Below, in pieces: positions 53,701 through 63,265 of a stretch of DNA of 64,000 bases (position 1 is its first letter; each line of letters opens with the position of its first letter). The stretch is from assembly GCA_963573305.1 (NCBI GenBank), contig OY754339.1, positions 88,257,838 through 88,321,837 on the forward strand, given 5' to 3'. The DNA comes from Pyrrhosoma nymphula. Its lineage: Eukaryota > Arthropoda > Insecta > Odonata > Coenagrionidae. The notes beneath the pieces were generated by a model. The model saw only the letters and a list, made by a program, of their open reading frames with translations, was not told where the DNA came from and ran no database searches. A program made the translations under genes and the position numbers.

Positions 53701-55364
53701 TCTACAATTTTACTAGCCTTTAGATTAAAATCAACACCATTTTAGATAAAATAAAAATTCAATTGAGATGATATACTTCAATCATCATAATTCGTCAATC
53801 CCCTCCTTCAAGGAAAACAGGACATCCTAGCTGCCACTCCTAATAACTGACTTACACAGAGAAATACGATGGCCAGGATGTTTAATATTCCTGATCCAGT
53901 TATCAATTGTACTTTCCTAACTCATTCCCAAACTCATGAGCTGCAGCTTCATCATTTCAGTCAAAGAAAGGGAATAAAGATATGTAAAGAGCTTAATTAA
54001 TATCTGAAATTCACTGCAAAAAATGTACTTTCAGTGAATGAGAAATGAAAGAGAAATGGACTCGTAAAACTAAATGAATTCAATGTATTCACTTATAGGT
54101 GATGGCCTGAAGAAGGGTAAATGGAGCCATGATATAGAAATTATATGAGAATGTGCATTAAAAGAGCGGTTATTAAACGAGCAACGAGTATAAAAGATAG
54201 ATAGTTGATATGCAGTGCACTACTATACACTAGTGAAGAAAATGGGATATTATATAAATCAGGGAGCAATATAACATTGAATTGTTTAAAAGCTAAAATG
54301 GATGGATGGATAGTTTGAGTTAATAAATAGGAATGGATAAATAGTTGTAAATGCTGGCCATTTAAACATACAATTTACTTTAAGTTCTAATGATGTGGTA
54401 TTTCATCTAGTCGAGAGGCAGGTACATTAGGGTTCTAACCAGCCTCAGTAGCAGTGGCGGATCCAGGACCACATCTCGGGGAGGAGTAGGGGTTATGAAA
54501 TATCTCCCAATGGATTTACTATGTGTTTTGTATGTGCAAGACATGAGTTTTTTGTCAATTGCCCCCTTTGCCCCCCCCCCCCTGGATCTACAACTGTTCA
54601 GTAGGTACTTGGATGTTGCAGAGAAAGGACTTACAGGGTCAAACTTTGAATCCACTTCAATATGCATACTCGATTGAACAACTTTCAATGAATTACGACG
54701 CAAAAAACGACTGAGCCATCTAGGTATTGCCGTTTATTTAAGAGTTTCACTTCATAAAAGTGACAGCATGAGGGCTATCGACTCGAATAGTTTTTTTTTT
54801 ATACATTACCTGTTCCCACTGGATTATCTATGTACAGGACACTGTGGGATTTCGTCCAAGAATATTTCCTTGGTTTTAAGTACATTTTTTTATCCACATA
54901 AAACGGTCCATGCTCGGTGAATAGACCGAACAAAGATGTGGCGCCTGGTCCACCTTGTAACCAAAGTACAACAGGAGCCGTTTTATAATTGTGCTACAAG
55001 AGAAAAAGACACGGATGAAATTACACTCATTTGCCACTGATTGCCAGAACTCTCCCCAATTGTATTTCTATCCCGTAAAACTCACCATGGCAGGAAAAAA
55101 CCAAAAGAAAAGGTTTGAGTTATATTCCTTGTTCACTGTCAGATAGCCGGAATAGCTTGATATTTGGGAAACACCGGCTAAAGATCCAACACGAGCCAGC
55201 TTTTGTGCTTGTACGATCTCTCCATTTTCAATTAACGGCGAGAGAAATAAGGGTTTTCCCGGATCCCCTTCAATTGGGTACTGCGCCAATTTCGGATACA
55301 CGTTTATGAATCCACTGGCATCCCAAACTCCAAGTACACAAAGAAATATAAGCGCCCACATCAT
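44157..55364 (-). CDS. CPVL: CPVL-like serine carboxypeptidase, complete six-exon gene (468 aa)
   Basis: The exons are 55364-55086, 54993-54810, 53319-53173, 53085-53011, 47895-47729 and 44711-44157. They total 1407 nt, with every phase matching and GT-AG borders. It is a peptidase family S10 enzyme that removes C-terminal amino acids and is expected to be secreted or lysosomal. The signal peptide is MMWALIFLCVLGVWDASG. Substrate and oxyanion motifs are VVLWLQGGPGATSLFG (about residues 102-117) and NPVGTGYSF. The catalytic Ser201 is in GESYAG, Asp386 in NGQLDIIV and His443 in NAGHMVP, with family-like spacing (185 and 57). Asn-linked glycosylation sites include NET and NAT. The length fits CPVL/vitellogenic carboxypeptidases (about 470 aa). 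No defect is seen. Two introns of 3-5 kb are transposon-laden; the others are 87 bp to 1.5 kb. Confidence 0.93.
44827..45222. repeat. Foldback element with degenerate hammerhead-like core
   Basis: The arms of about 72 bp (44827-44898 and 45150-45222) are inverted copies (TCAATTATACACCGAAACG, TTGGCAAGGAGTTA). Before the right arm is CTGAAGA, then stem GGTGT/ACACC, then GAAACGTTGGC (45139-45174). It lies in CPVL-like intron 5. Confidence 0.7.
45223..46189. other. CPVL-like intron 5, nothing recognised
   Basis: AT-rich. The last 50 bases belong to the tail of the 5S-derived SINE. Confidence 0.4.
46190..46308 (-). ncRNA. 5S rRNA-derived sequence (SINE3-like)
   Basis: The minus strand begins GCCAACTGCCTACCACTATG and continues with GATCAGTCACCTAAGTTAAG, CATCGTTGGGCTCGGC and GGGTGACC, matching 5S rRNA with many changes. 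A tail to about 46140 reads GACCTTAGCCGTTG...CACGTTAAAACAAA. The degenerate 5S head with a fused tail points to a 5S-derived SINE or pseudogene, not a working 5S gene. Confidence 0.75.
46309..47728. other. CPVL-like intron 5 (upstream part), nothing recognised
   Basis: No splice-bounded frame, no transposon ends. Confidence 0.4.
47729..47895 (-). CDS. CPVL: CPVL-like exon 5
   Basis: Acceptor TCTTACAG, donor CCAG|GTGAGT. It encodes LAIGNGLCDPEHMLKYSSYL, the conserved G-I/L-AIGNG segment. Confidence 0.9.
47896..48605. other. CPVL-like intron 4, no element recognised
   Basis: Moderately GC-rich at 48100-48400, but without a supported frame. Confidence 0.35.
48606..48677 (-). tRNA. tRNA-His-like pseudogene
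   Basis: The 72-nt minus-strand sequence has GCCATGA / TCACTGCA-like ends, A box TAGTGGTTAG, a TTGTGCC anticodon loop (GTG) and B box GGTTTGAATCC. The layout fits tRNA-His(GTG), but the anticodon stem and acceptor are mispaired, so it is probably a tRNA relic or SINE head. Confidence 0.6.
48678..50499. other. CPVL-like intron 4, nothing recognised
   Basis: AT-rich and unstructured, with a short inverted ACTAGTT/TTCCGTAAT region near 50060-50120 only. Confidence 0.35.
50500..51245. other. GC-shifted segment of unknown origin in CPVL-like intron 4
   Basis: Base composition is clearly higher in G+C than on either side. A short acidic plus-strand frame ends at 50622 (MEDDVGSNDNLNQDDDNDV), then no open frame. 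It may be the 5' part of a retroelement or an exapted structured RNA. Not identified. Confidence 0.4.
51807..52763. mobile_element. piggyBac-like element with internal duplication
   Basis: It is flanked by TTAA (51803-51806 and 52764-52767), with imperfect inverted ends CCCTCCATTAGGCACGC / CCCTCAGTTGGTCGCGC. Two diverged direct copies of about 125 bp (52368-52505 and 52566-52690) share GGGTCTGnCAGnCnCAAGTT, ATCCACTnCAATnTATT and CTCAACTGAACT. A 103-aa frame (52034-52345) has no clear transposase motif. Confidence 0.5.
53011..53085 (-). CDS. CPVL: CPVL-like exon 4
   Basis: 75 nt. Acceptor TTTTTCAG, donor AAAG|GTATTT. It encodes KYVPAVSYRIHQENP...INLK, continuing GESYAG-KYVPA. Confidence 0.9.
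53173..53319 (-). CDS. CPVL: CPVL-like exon 3 (catalytic serine)
   Basis: Acceptor AATTTCCAG, donor GCTG|GTATGA. It encodes YSFTDNDLGYS...FFVTGESYA with the nucleophile Ser201. Confidence 0.92.
53521..53691. repeat. Foldback element with tRNA-like arms
   Basis: The left arm 53521-53573 (GCGATATTCCACAGAGGA to CCGGGATTCAAATCCGG) is inverted at 53641-53691. Each arm holds a Pol III B-box-like GGTTTGTATCC / GGATTTGAATCC. The centre completes a tRNA-like unit (53594-53663). Confidence 0.75.
53594..53663 (+). tRNA. tRNA-like unit in a foldback SINE
   Basis: The CCTTG/CAAGG acceptor pairs, with A box TAGTTTAACTGG and B box GGGTTTGTATCCC. Not a standard tRNA; probably the Pol III promoter of the repeat. 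Confidence 0.5.
53692..54451. other. CPVL-like intron 2, nothing recognised
   Basis: AT-rich intron. A CTGAAGAAGG motif at 54110 resembles the foldback repeats but lacks the other parts. Confidence 0.35.
54452..54596. mobile_element. Short hAT MITE (145 bp)
   Basis: The ends CAGTGGCGGATCCAGG / CAGTTGTAGATCCAGG are flanked by CTCAGTAG (54444-54451) and TTCAGTAG (54597-54604), a 7-of-8 target duplication. Same family as 28337-28817. It carries a run of C near the right end. Confidence 0.75.
54810..54993 (-). CDS. CPVL: CPVL-like exon 2
   Basis: Acceptor TCTTGTAG, donor ACAG|GTAATG. It encodes VVLWLQGGPGATS and SVLYIDNPVGT. Confidence 0.92.
55086..55364 (-). CDS. CPVL: CPVL-like exon 1 (signal peptide)
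   Basis: 93 codons from ATG 55364, donor ATG|GTGAGT. It encodes the signal peptide and the KPLFLSPLIE...GYLTVN region typical of CPVL N-termini. Confidence 0.92.
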
Positions 55365-56595
55365 TGCTACAAAGGCGAAAGACTGCGGAAGAGAGCTACT
55401 TATTCCCTCGGATTACTTCCCGACGATAACATCCAAATCCAAATTCATCACTGAACTGCCCGGCGTGCCCGGCTGACAAATGCGAGGATGAGATAGTAAG
55501 AGATACGATTCTTTATCCTGAGCCTCCTGAGCCGTTCAAAAATGAACAGCTCAATGACCCCCGGAGCCCGATAGGAGAAAACAGTTGAGATAACAGAGCG
55601 CATGATTGGCGGAATCATTTAAATCGCTTGAAAAGATTACGTAGGTATCTCATTACACCGAAAAATATCAAAGCCAGGGAACAAGCGTTCCATAGGGAGG
55701 GAAAATGTTTTAAGAATCCAAGGAACCGTATTACTGCATTGGATGGAGGGTCCAATTGAATCTTAGGTAATATTTCATTTAATCAGGATACCAAAGTTGC
55801 TTGTGCCCTTCCATTAAATCGAGCCTTCCCCATCATTAAATGTATAAGATATGAACTGTCATAAAAAAAAGAAATATTAATGGCTGGTATTCGCTGTTTG
55901 AATCTTTAAAATTTAAGACAAATGTATTTTCTTGCATAGATCAAATTTTCTAACAAATCAGGGCTACAGTTAGTGAAGTCAGGGAACTTCACGCACGAGT
56001 ATGTCACTTGATAAGACTTACCTCGATGAATAGCTGAGGAATGTTATTTACGGGCATCTGTAGTAGATAGGATACTTACCCACATAGGACAAACTATTTA
56101 CTACATATCTACAGCATGTCTTCATTGTTTCCTAGACGTCTAGAAAATATCTTAAACATTACCCAGAATTGAAAATTATTTTTTTTCCAAGTCAACACAT
56201 AAGTATTATGATTCCTAGTATTTAATCAAGATTATATATACTTTCCACAGTCATTATTTTTTCCTAGAGAAAAATCCATTGGTTTTGACATGCAATACTG
56301 CAGGGTTGAAACTTACGGAGCGAATTGAACGGTCAAACTTACTTTAAAGTTAAAAATTTAGCAAATTTACTAAACACCCTGTTTCTTTATAGATACAGGA
56401 TTAATTAGTGATGTCTCGTGATGAATGACCCAAGGTAGATATTAAGTATTGTCAAGAAGATGTGAAGACATTTGGAAAGCATAAGAAAAGCGGACATTTA
56501 GATATCTACAAAATGTCTGGAAACCATGATCTACAAGATGTTTCCTAGGTATTAGTAGGAGACATTGGAGATATTCTTTAGACATTTTGTAAACA
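55365..56595. other. Region upstream of the carboxypeptidase gene
   Basis: No other gene is visible. On the minus strand a TCAGTG initiator-like motif occurs about 90 bases before the ATG (near 55450). No TATA box is evident. Confidence 0.35.
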
Positions 56596-56800
56596 TGAAT
56601 GAATTCTTCTCGGGTTTCCAACCGGGTTAGAATCTCCATGTTGTCCGCCGTTTCGATTCCCGACTCGTGTATCGTCATCAGGGCTCTACACTAACTGTGT
56701 TAGTGTACAGCCCAGATGACGATGCACGAGTCGGGAATCGAAACGTCGACCATAATGGAGAGACTAACCCGGTTGGAAACCCGAGAAGAATTAATTCATA
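56596..56800. repeat. Near-perfect palindrome with degenerate hammerhead-like cores
   Basis: The arms 56596-56692 and 56700-56800 are inverted (TTCTTCTCGGGTTTCCAACC; GATTCCCGACTCGTG). The minus strand has CTGATGA then a CGAT...ATCG stem and GAAAC; the plus strand has CAGATGA in the same layout. The terminal GTC is missing, so cleavage is unlikely. Confidence 0.7.
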
Positions 56801-58384
56801 AACTACGCTGGGAAAGCACCAGATCATACATTTTGTAATATTTTCTGCTTTAGTGGATAGTTCAGGAAGTTGGGCCCCGTGATTTTGCTGGTCTCAGTCC
56901 TGGAGCTCAGTTGGAGATCGTTTCTTCATGTCTCAGGCATGAAAGGGATAGGCTTCGATACTCTCGGTGCGCCCCGCTCTGCGTAAGGTGTGTTTGCTCT
57001 AGCCTCGCAGAGGAATAGTCAGACAGTGTATGTACGCGATCAGCTGGGAGGAAGGATGGGGGGGGAGATATATAGTGGAAGTATGCTATTGGGGATTGGA
57101 ACGCGGTCGTGTGTGGAGTAAAAGGTGGAAGAGGGGGGTTCTCCGTGGTCTAGGAAAAGGAAATGACCTCGGCGAAGACATGGCTGAGTTTGGTGAAAGT
57201 AATATGATTTGAAAATATTTCCATGAACCAACAGAGGCAAAGGAACAGGTAGACAATGCAATGGAGTGACTGCGGGACACCAAATTAATTTATTTTCTCT
57301 TTTTATTCACGAAAACAGGATACGATTCGGACATGAGGAATTTTTACCGTATAGTGAACGCTTAAACGTCAAAGGCTAATTTATTTCCTATTCACTCGTG
57401 TGAGGTTTCGATTGACCCAAATTTATTTTTGTTTCTCGTTGGACCGGAAATTCATTTTTTCAGTTTTTCAATGCGTAAGCTCTACTCTATATTAATGATA
57501 ATCCTAATATTATATTTTATCATGCTTTGGTTTTGTACCACTCTGCTTCCCTCCTTTTGGATATTACGTATTCTTGATAGCATGTCTCTATAGTACTTTT
57601 TTATTAAAAATATTATTTTTCATAATACGCTTCGCTGCATAATTTAAAAAAAACAACTTATACACAAGACATTTACTTGGTCATTGCTCTGTAAACATCG
57701 GTAAATGATCCGTAATCAGTCGCACGTGGCAAATTGTGCCAAAAATGACCCCACGAGAACAGAATGTTTAGTACTGTATATTTATTTATTTTTAACGGTA
57801 AAAATGAAAAAAATCACTCAAATGATCAATAAGGCTAAAAAGATGAGGAAAATTAAAAACATAAAACCTGCAGAAAGCACTGGGCAGAGAAACAAGTTAA
57901 ATAATAGTGCACGCGTTTAAAAGTTAACCGAAGTCCTGCGTAGAGCTCAAATCCTCGGTTTGAAATATTTGAAAATAAATTGAAAAGACGAGGGAAGTCT
58001 CAAGTTCCTGAATCAGCAAGCTATGGAAGCTTTCGCATATTCCTGGCGCTGAAGGTCCAATGCGAAGTTTTTTTCTGAGAAATTCAGTTCCTTTTGCAAG
58101 AACAAGACAAATATATACAATTGAAATCCCGAAAGAAGGGAAGCAAATGGATGGCTAAATATCAATCGAAGGATAATTATTTTTTTCAAATATACTCGAT
58201 AAAAAAATAAACAATTTGCACCGCATTCGATAAATTGAAACCATTCAGATACGGAAACATTATATGGAATACTTAGGCACACATGCTAAGGATGCGGTCA
58301 CTAAATTTACACGAAGTTATCCTCAACTGGACTGAAGAGACTTTTACGCATATTTTAGGTGCAAAATAAATTGAATCACTTAAG
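56801..58384. other. Intergenic, nothing recognised
   Basis: Several short frames (for example 57030-57212) have no domain or conserved feature. Confidence 0.35.
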
Positions 58385-58540
58385 AAGTAAGGAGTCCGAG
58401 GAGCCCTTTGCCGGAAAGTTTAGTAAATTTGAGGTCTCAGGAGTACATTTTTGGAACATCTTCGGTGAATGACAATTTTCTAAATTTGTTCCCAAAATAT
58501 TAATTTAATCCCGCAAAAACAATAAATAAATTAAATTCAT
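58385..58540. repeat. Second copy of the GGGCGCCCAT repeat, left part
   Basis: Close match to 1683-1825 (AAAGTTTAGTAAATTTGAGG, AGGAGTACATTTTTGGAACA, AATGACAATTTTCTAAATTT). The corresponding right end is at 59787-59872, so about 1.2 kb of other repeats appears to have entered this copy. Confidence 0.7.
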
Positions 58541-58754
58541 TCAAACTTTATTCAATGCGTTTAATGGAGGTGTATTAATAAAATAAATAAAAGTTTGAAG
58601 CATAAAATCTAATTTATTTGCTTTATTAGAAGTCGTCAACAAAAAAAACTTATAAATAATATATTAATTACATGTTGATGATATAACAATGTTTTAAATA
58701 GTATTGTGAATGATGAGCAGGAACTTTATAATTCCACATATATTTATTAGAAAC

Positions 58755-58787
58755 GACCTAGGTTTCGACGTTGCACGTTATCATCAG
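58755..58787 (-). ncRNA. Hammerhead-ribozyme-like motif, left half of an inverted pair
   Basis: The minus strand has CTGATGA, stem II AACGT/ACGTC-like, GAAA, CC-TA-GG, then TC and GTTTC. All core bases fit a type I hammerhead with a very short stem III. It is paired head to head with 58823-58855. Confidence 0.6.
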
Positions 58788-58822
58788 AATCACCATTAAC
58801 CTTCTTCATCATCATCATAAAC

Positions 58823-58855
58823 CTGATGATGATGTGCAACGTCGAAACCAAGGTC
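58823..58855 (+). ncRNA. Hammerhead-ribozyme-like motif, right half of an inverted pair
   Basis: CTGATGA (58823-58829), stem II GATG/CGTC, GAAA, CC-AA-GG, TC. Four bases before the core (AAAC) pair with GTTT after the cleavage site to start stem I. Confidence 0.65.
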
Positions 58856-59088
58856 GTTTCTAAAAAATATAAGTGGAAATACAAAGTTACTGCTTCTCAT
58901 TCACAATGCTAAGCAAATTCCCGCCTTCTCATTCGCAATGCTAAGCAAAAGTCACGCCTGAGACAACGGAGTTTTAGATAGCTAGGTAGTGAACACAAAG
59001 GGAGGAATCAGGCGAGATGTTGTGGAATATGAACATAATAAGAACTTAGTTCTCTTGTATATATACCTTGATTTCCAAATTTATGTCC

Positions 59089-59121
59089 CTGATGATGATG
59101 CAGTGCATCGAAACCCGGGTC
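59089..59121 (+). ncRNA. Hammerhead-ribozyme-like motif
   Basis: CTGATGA, stem II GATGC-AGT-GCATC, GAAA, CCC-GGG with GTC end (59119-59121). Same family as 37856-37888, including the 40 bases after the cleavage site (AATTAAAATnTTTATnTGTGG). Partial stem I pairing with AAATTTA upstream. Confidence 0.65.
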
Positions 59122-59786
59122 GAATTAAAATATTTATTTGTGGAAAATTGCTACTTCTAAGTTCATACTATAGGTAGTGAAATTGACATACTTTAAAAAA
59201 TTCTTAAAAAGACATTTTAACCACCTTTAAATATATTTAAAATAAAAATCTGCATTATAACTTGGATATATTTACTTGTGTTTTCGTTTTCAGAAGACAA
59301 AGCCAGCATAAAACACAAATAAGGAAATTTAGAAGACAGACACTAAAACATCTAGAGCAATTCAGTTGAGGCGCTAGTATTTCTCAGAAAAAGCAAATTG
59401 TAAATGCCTTTTCTCTTCCCAAATATGTCACTTACTTTCTCCTAAAAACAAGGAGATTTCTATCCTAGGACCAATCTCTGTGAACACTAAGAAGACACAA
59501 GTTTGAGAGACGATCCTCACCCATTGTACTTCTTAGCCAGATCTTCACACGGCGAAGTGTGATTAAGGAAATTCAAATTTTCCTCCCCCTCCCTTCTATT
59601 AACAGAAACCACGCAAAATCATGACAGTGCGTGCGTGGGTCTTGGACACATTTAAGTAAAACAAGGAAACCAATTTAGAAAAATATTAAAAGGATAAATT
59701 ATACATCATGGGCAACAATAACTTTCTGAAAATATATCATATATATTTTCATAATTTAATATCAGATTTAATCAGATATTTTTTCG

Positions 59787-59872
59787 TTTCCCTTTTTTAT
59801 TTTTCGGGAGGCTAGGGGGGTGGGGTCCGCGCCCCCCCCCCCCTCCCCCGGCCCCCGTGTATGGGCGCCCAT
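59787..59872. repeat. Right end of the GGGCGCCCAT repeat copy
   Basis: Matches 1828-1906 (TTCCCTTTTTTATTTTT, GGGAGG, C-run, GTGTATGGGCGCCCATG). Confidence 0.65.
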
Positions 59873-60436
59873 GTCTGTGCCTTGGAAAATGTTTTAGTAA
59901 AGGCGATCATTTTTATTTTAAGCATCGGCTGAGTAAATCTTGAAGGAAGCCACTTTAAACATAAATTCATGATTCTTCCAACCACTTTGAAACAATATCT
60001 TCCTCTTTTATTTACACGAAAACTACGACAGAACTCTCTTAAGTGTCTCGCAAGTAATGGAATTGCTTCCCTTGCCAGCTGGTCGCTGCCGCGCGCTGGT
60101 CAGACCTTTAACCCCTTCCAGCATTCCCAGAATGAGTCCGCTATCTCTGTAACGCACATGACAGAACATCTTGTGATTGTGCCGAGTCGTGGAATTTAAA
60201 GACCGCTAGAGAGCAATAGAATCTGTGGCAGCGATAGCAAGCTAGTTTCAGTGAGGGGAAAGGGAGCAGAAAGAGAATTTGCATTTTATGAGATATTTTA
60301 GGAAGGCTAAGGACCATCGAATTGATTCACGGAATCGAAATATCGCCGTTATGTAAACAATTGTTTAGAGGCCATCCCAAACTTACCTCAACCAATAGTA
60401 TCTTCGCCTGTATTACATATCTTAATAAATCAAACT
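59873..60436. other. Intergenic, nothing recognised
   Basis: No supported frame or element. Confidence 0.35.
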
Positions 60437-60693
60437 TTGAATTACCCCATTCTTTCAATTCGTTTGGTAGGGGGGAATATCGCGTTAAAAAACGCTACTA
60501 GATATGCTGATCAATTGAGATAGGTTACTACATGTATTTTTCTTCATATATACATTAATATATATTTTTTCAACAACAATAAAACTGCATAAATCTTATT
60601 TAGTTATTTGTTTGTAACAAATTTTTATTTTCATTTTTATCTCAATAATTGAAAGTTTGAATGTCCCCATTCTTTTCAATTCGTTTTGGTAGG
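60437..60693. repeat. Short direct repeat pair
   Basis: CCCCATTCTTTcAATTCG-TTTGGTAGG occurs at about 60446-60471 and, with one-base insertions, at 60666-60693. The first copy is followed by a GGGGGAATATCG stretch. Confidence 0.55.
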
Positions 60694-60769
60694 TAGTAGA
60701 ACGGAAAAGCTAATAAAAAGCTATGGTCTATTTAAAGAATACGACGGAAATTGCGACGAGAAAGTTAAG

Positions 60770-61010
60770 AGACGGTGCTATTTTTTTTACCAAGGTCCCA
60801 CCTAGAATACGCGTCTAGTGTTTGGGCTCCTTATACGAAGCATGACGAATGACTTATGATCGGATTTAGATCGCGTACAGCGACGAACAGCTAAGTTCGT
60901 AAAGACTTGTTTCAAGTCTAGCAGCGGGTCGAGGCTATCAAAAGAACTGGGATGCAATCATTATGAAAGTGTAGATTAGTGAACAGGCCTACACTCTTGA
61001 GTGAAATTGA
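60770..61010 (+). pseudogene. LINE reverse-transcriptase C-terminal remnant
   Basis: A broken frame reads LEYASSVWAPYTKHDE and then RVEAIKRTGMQSL, the post-RT motif of Jockey/CR1-type LINEs. Many stops. Short fragment. Confidence 0.6.
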
Positions 61011-61039
61011 GGCGGGTTAGAATTGGGCAAATTATTAAG

Positions 61040-61440
61040 TGGATTGAAAGGTAATTCACTGGCCATGCAATTAAGCTGGGAAATGCTGCTGCGAGCTGGG
61101 AACGTAGGAAGCAAAATACTATTGCACTCTCCAGCGTAGAAGCTGATTACCCTGTGTTGACAAAAGTAACTAAGGAAACTCGTTTCATAAAAAAAATTTC
61201 TTGGATGAACTTAAAGGTATTAAAGAAAAGGTACTTATTTTTAATGAAAATCAAAATACGAAAATATTTTTTGAAAAATGTCAGTATCATAAGCGCATTA
61301 AACACATTGATGTGAGACACCATTTCATAAAGGAAATGGCCCAAGAAAATTTAATTGATATTATATTATAAAACATAACCCACCAGTAACATGGTGGCTG
61401 ATGCCTTAACCAGGCTTTATCTAAGAAAAGTCATAGTGGT
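61040..61440 (+). pseudogene. Copia retrotransposon RNase H/C-terminal remnant
   Basis: Fragments in shifting frames read LGNAAASWERRKQNT, ALSSVEADYPVLTKVTKE, FEKCQYHKRIKHIDVRHHF and MADALT-like text, matching the end of Copia Pol (RNase H active region and KHIDVxxHFI). Frameshifted and dead. No LTR recognised. Confidence 0.7.
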
Positions 61441-63095
61441 AACATGATCAACCTTGGTACTAAGTGTATGAAATTATAAGTGAATAAGGGGAAGGGTTTT
61501 TACAGCACTCATCTACCCTTTAAATTGTACAATAACTCCCCGCGCAAGTTAAGATTTCAGTTTTGTGTAAACCAGGAGCGGATCCAGGGAGTAACTAATC
61601 TCGGGAGGGGAATTTTTTTAGTTTTGTATGAGTGTGTGTTTGTTTGTATGCACGCGCGTGTAGGCGTGCTTGTGTGAATCTTATACTATAAATCATATAT
61701 TTACTCATAACTATGCCTATATGTTTTATTATGCCAATTGGCGACTGACTTAACATCATTAACCATGGGTTTGTTACGGTGTTCTGAGCGATAAATCACT
61801 AAACCTAGAATTTGATGAATTTGACCTCATTTCAAAGAAAAAACTGCCATCTTTCAATGCTATCAAAATATAAATCCTTTGCCGAACTACTTTTCGAGCA
61901 ATTCGCCTAAAAATATAAGCTGTTTGACATGGGATAGATTACGACTGTGCGTTCTAAAGGGAGACTATTGAGAAAATTAGGAATTTATAACGCCTAGATT
62001 TCGTCAAAAAATAACGGTGTGTAGTTTGTATCTTTTCCGCTATTTATAAAAATGAATCACTTACCCACCGCTGTAATTATTACAGAATTGCAAAAAAAAC
62101 TGCCGTTTTGAAGGGTATTTGAGATGAAATGTGTGATTGTGTTAACGGCCGATGACACGCGATGTCCCAAGGCTGTCGATGACCTTCGTCCGTGAATTGT
62201 GCTCACCCGATGGTGTACTTGGTGGAACTCGGAAATAAAAATACGCTGAGGAATATTCCCGAAGATACATCTACATCCCCCTTTTGGACTGAGTTCTGGA
62301 GGACTTCTCCTCTAAAACCGCAAACTTCTAAAAACCGCAGATGTTAAAAGTGATATAAACAACTTTGCCAGAAGTATTCTGACCTCTTTGGTCTCCCAAA
62401 ATACTTTTTTTATTTTTCAGCTAAAATTAAGAGTATGAACAGTGGATGGTAGGGTAACCCTAGTTTTTCAGAATTTAGAGAAGTTATGTTTTTCTACTCT
62501 CAAAATGAAGTTAATATTCACGTGCTAAAATGTTGTTACTTTTAATTAACGGGAACCCGTGCCCCAAGGGTCCTATGTACTTTGGACCAAAATATGCGTT
62601 TTTTGGGCTGTATTTGAATGAAAAACGTAAAAGTGCCGTAAAAAGGCCCTTTAGAGCCGAATTTTTGTTTTTTTTGCCTATCTCTTAAAACGTTACAACT
62701 AAATAATATTTTCTTAATTTACCTCAGCCCGTATATCTGTATTTGTGAGGGTGACTACATTACCTTAAAGCAAAAGCCTATACTTTGTTTATTTCATGTA
62801 TTTTAATATTACGTAGGGCCTACTTGTTTTAGTCGTTATTTAACCAATTACAAATGTATTTTGCAGCCTGGTAGTTCTTCTTTGAATGTTTTCATTTTGA
62901 TGTTTGCTGATAAAATAAAAATATTAAAGGAAAATGGTATTTTCTGAATACCTTTGTTTATTTCATTCCATCCAATTTTCAATTTGTACGGCATTAAAGA
63001 AGAAAGTTTGAAATCCTTCTGTAGGCTGCCGCGGGTTGATGGATGTGAAAATATAGGTCTTCCGTGTTTTACACCGCGTTGGTCAATGTTTCCTT
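61441..63095. other. Intergenic, nothing firm
   Basis: AGGAGCGGATCCAGGGAG at 61576-61593 resembles the CAGTGGCGGATCCAGG hAT ends, but no partner end was found. Confidence 0.35.
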
Positions 63096-63265
63096 GGAGG
63101 ACAGTTTCGTCGGCTTCTTCTGGTCGGTGAAGTGAAGGTGCAGCCATTCGTCGCCTTATATATCTCAAGCGTTAGACCTGACTCCCACGGGTGAGACATA
63201 TATAAGACGACGAATGTCTATACCTTCACTTTACCGACCTGAAGAAGCTAACTGAAACGTCGTTC
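63096..63265. repeat. Foldback element, arms of about 73 bp
   Basis: The left arm 63096-63168 and right arm 63190-63265 are inverted copies (ATATATAAGACGACGAATG; CTTCACTTTACCGACC). A CTGAAGA...GAAAC layout on the plus strand (and CAGAAGA...GAAACTGTC on the minus) places it with the hammerhead-like foldbacks, degenerate. Confidence 0.65.

Noticed and set aside
54105..54160. CTGAAGAAGG followed by AGAAATTAT, hammerhead-like
   Set aside because: No stem II, no GTC site and no inverted flanks.
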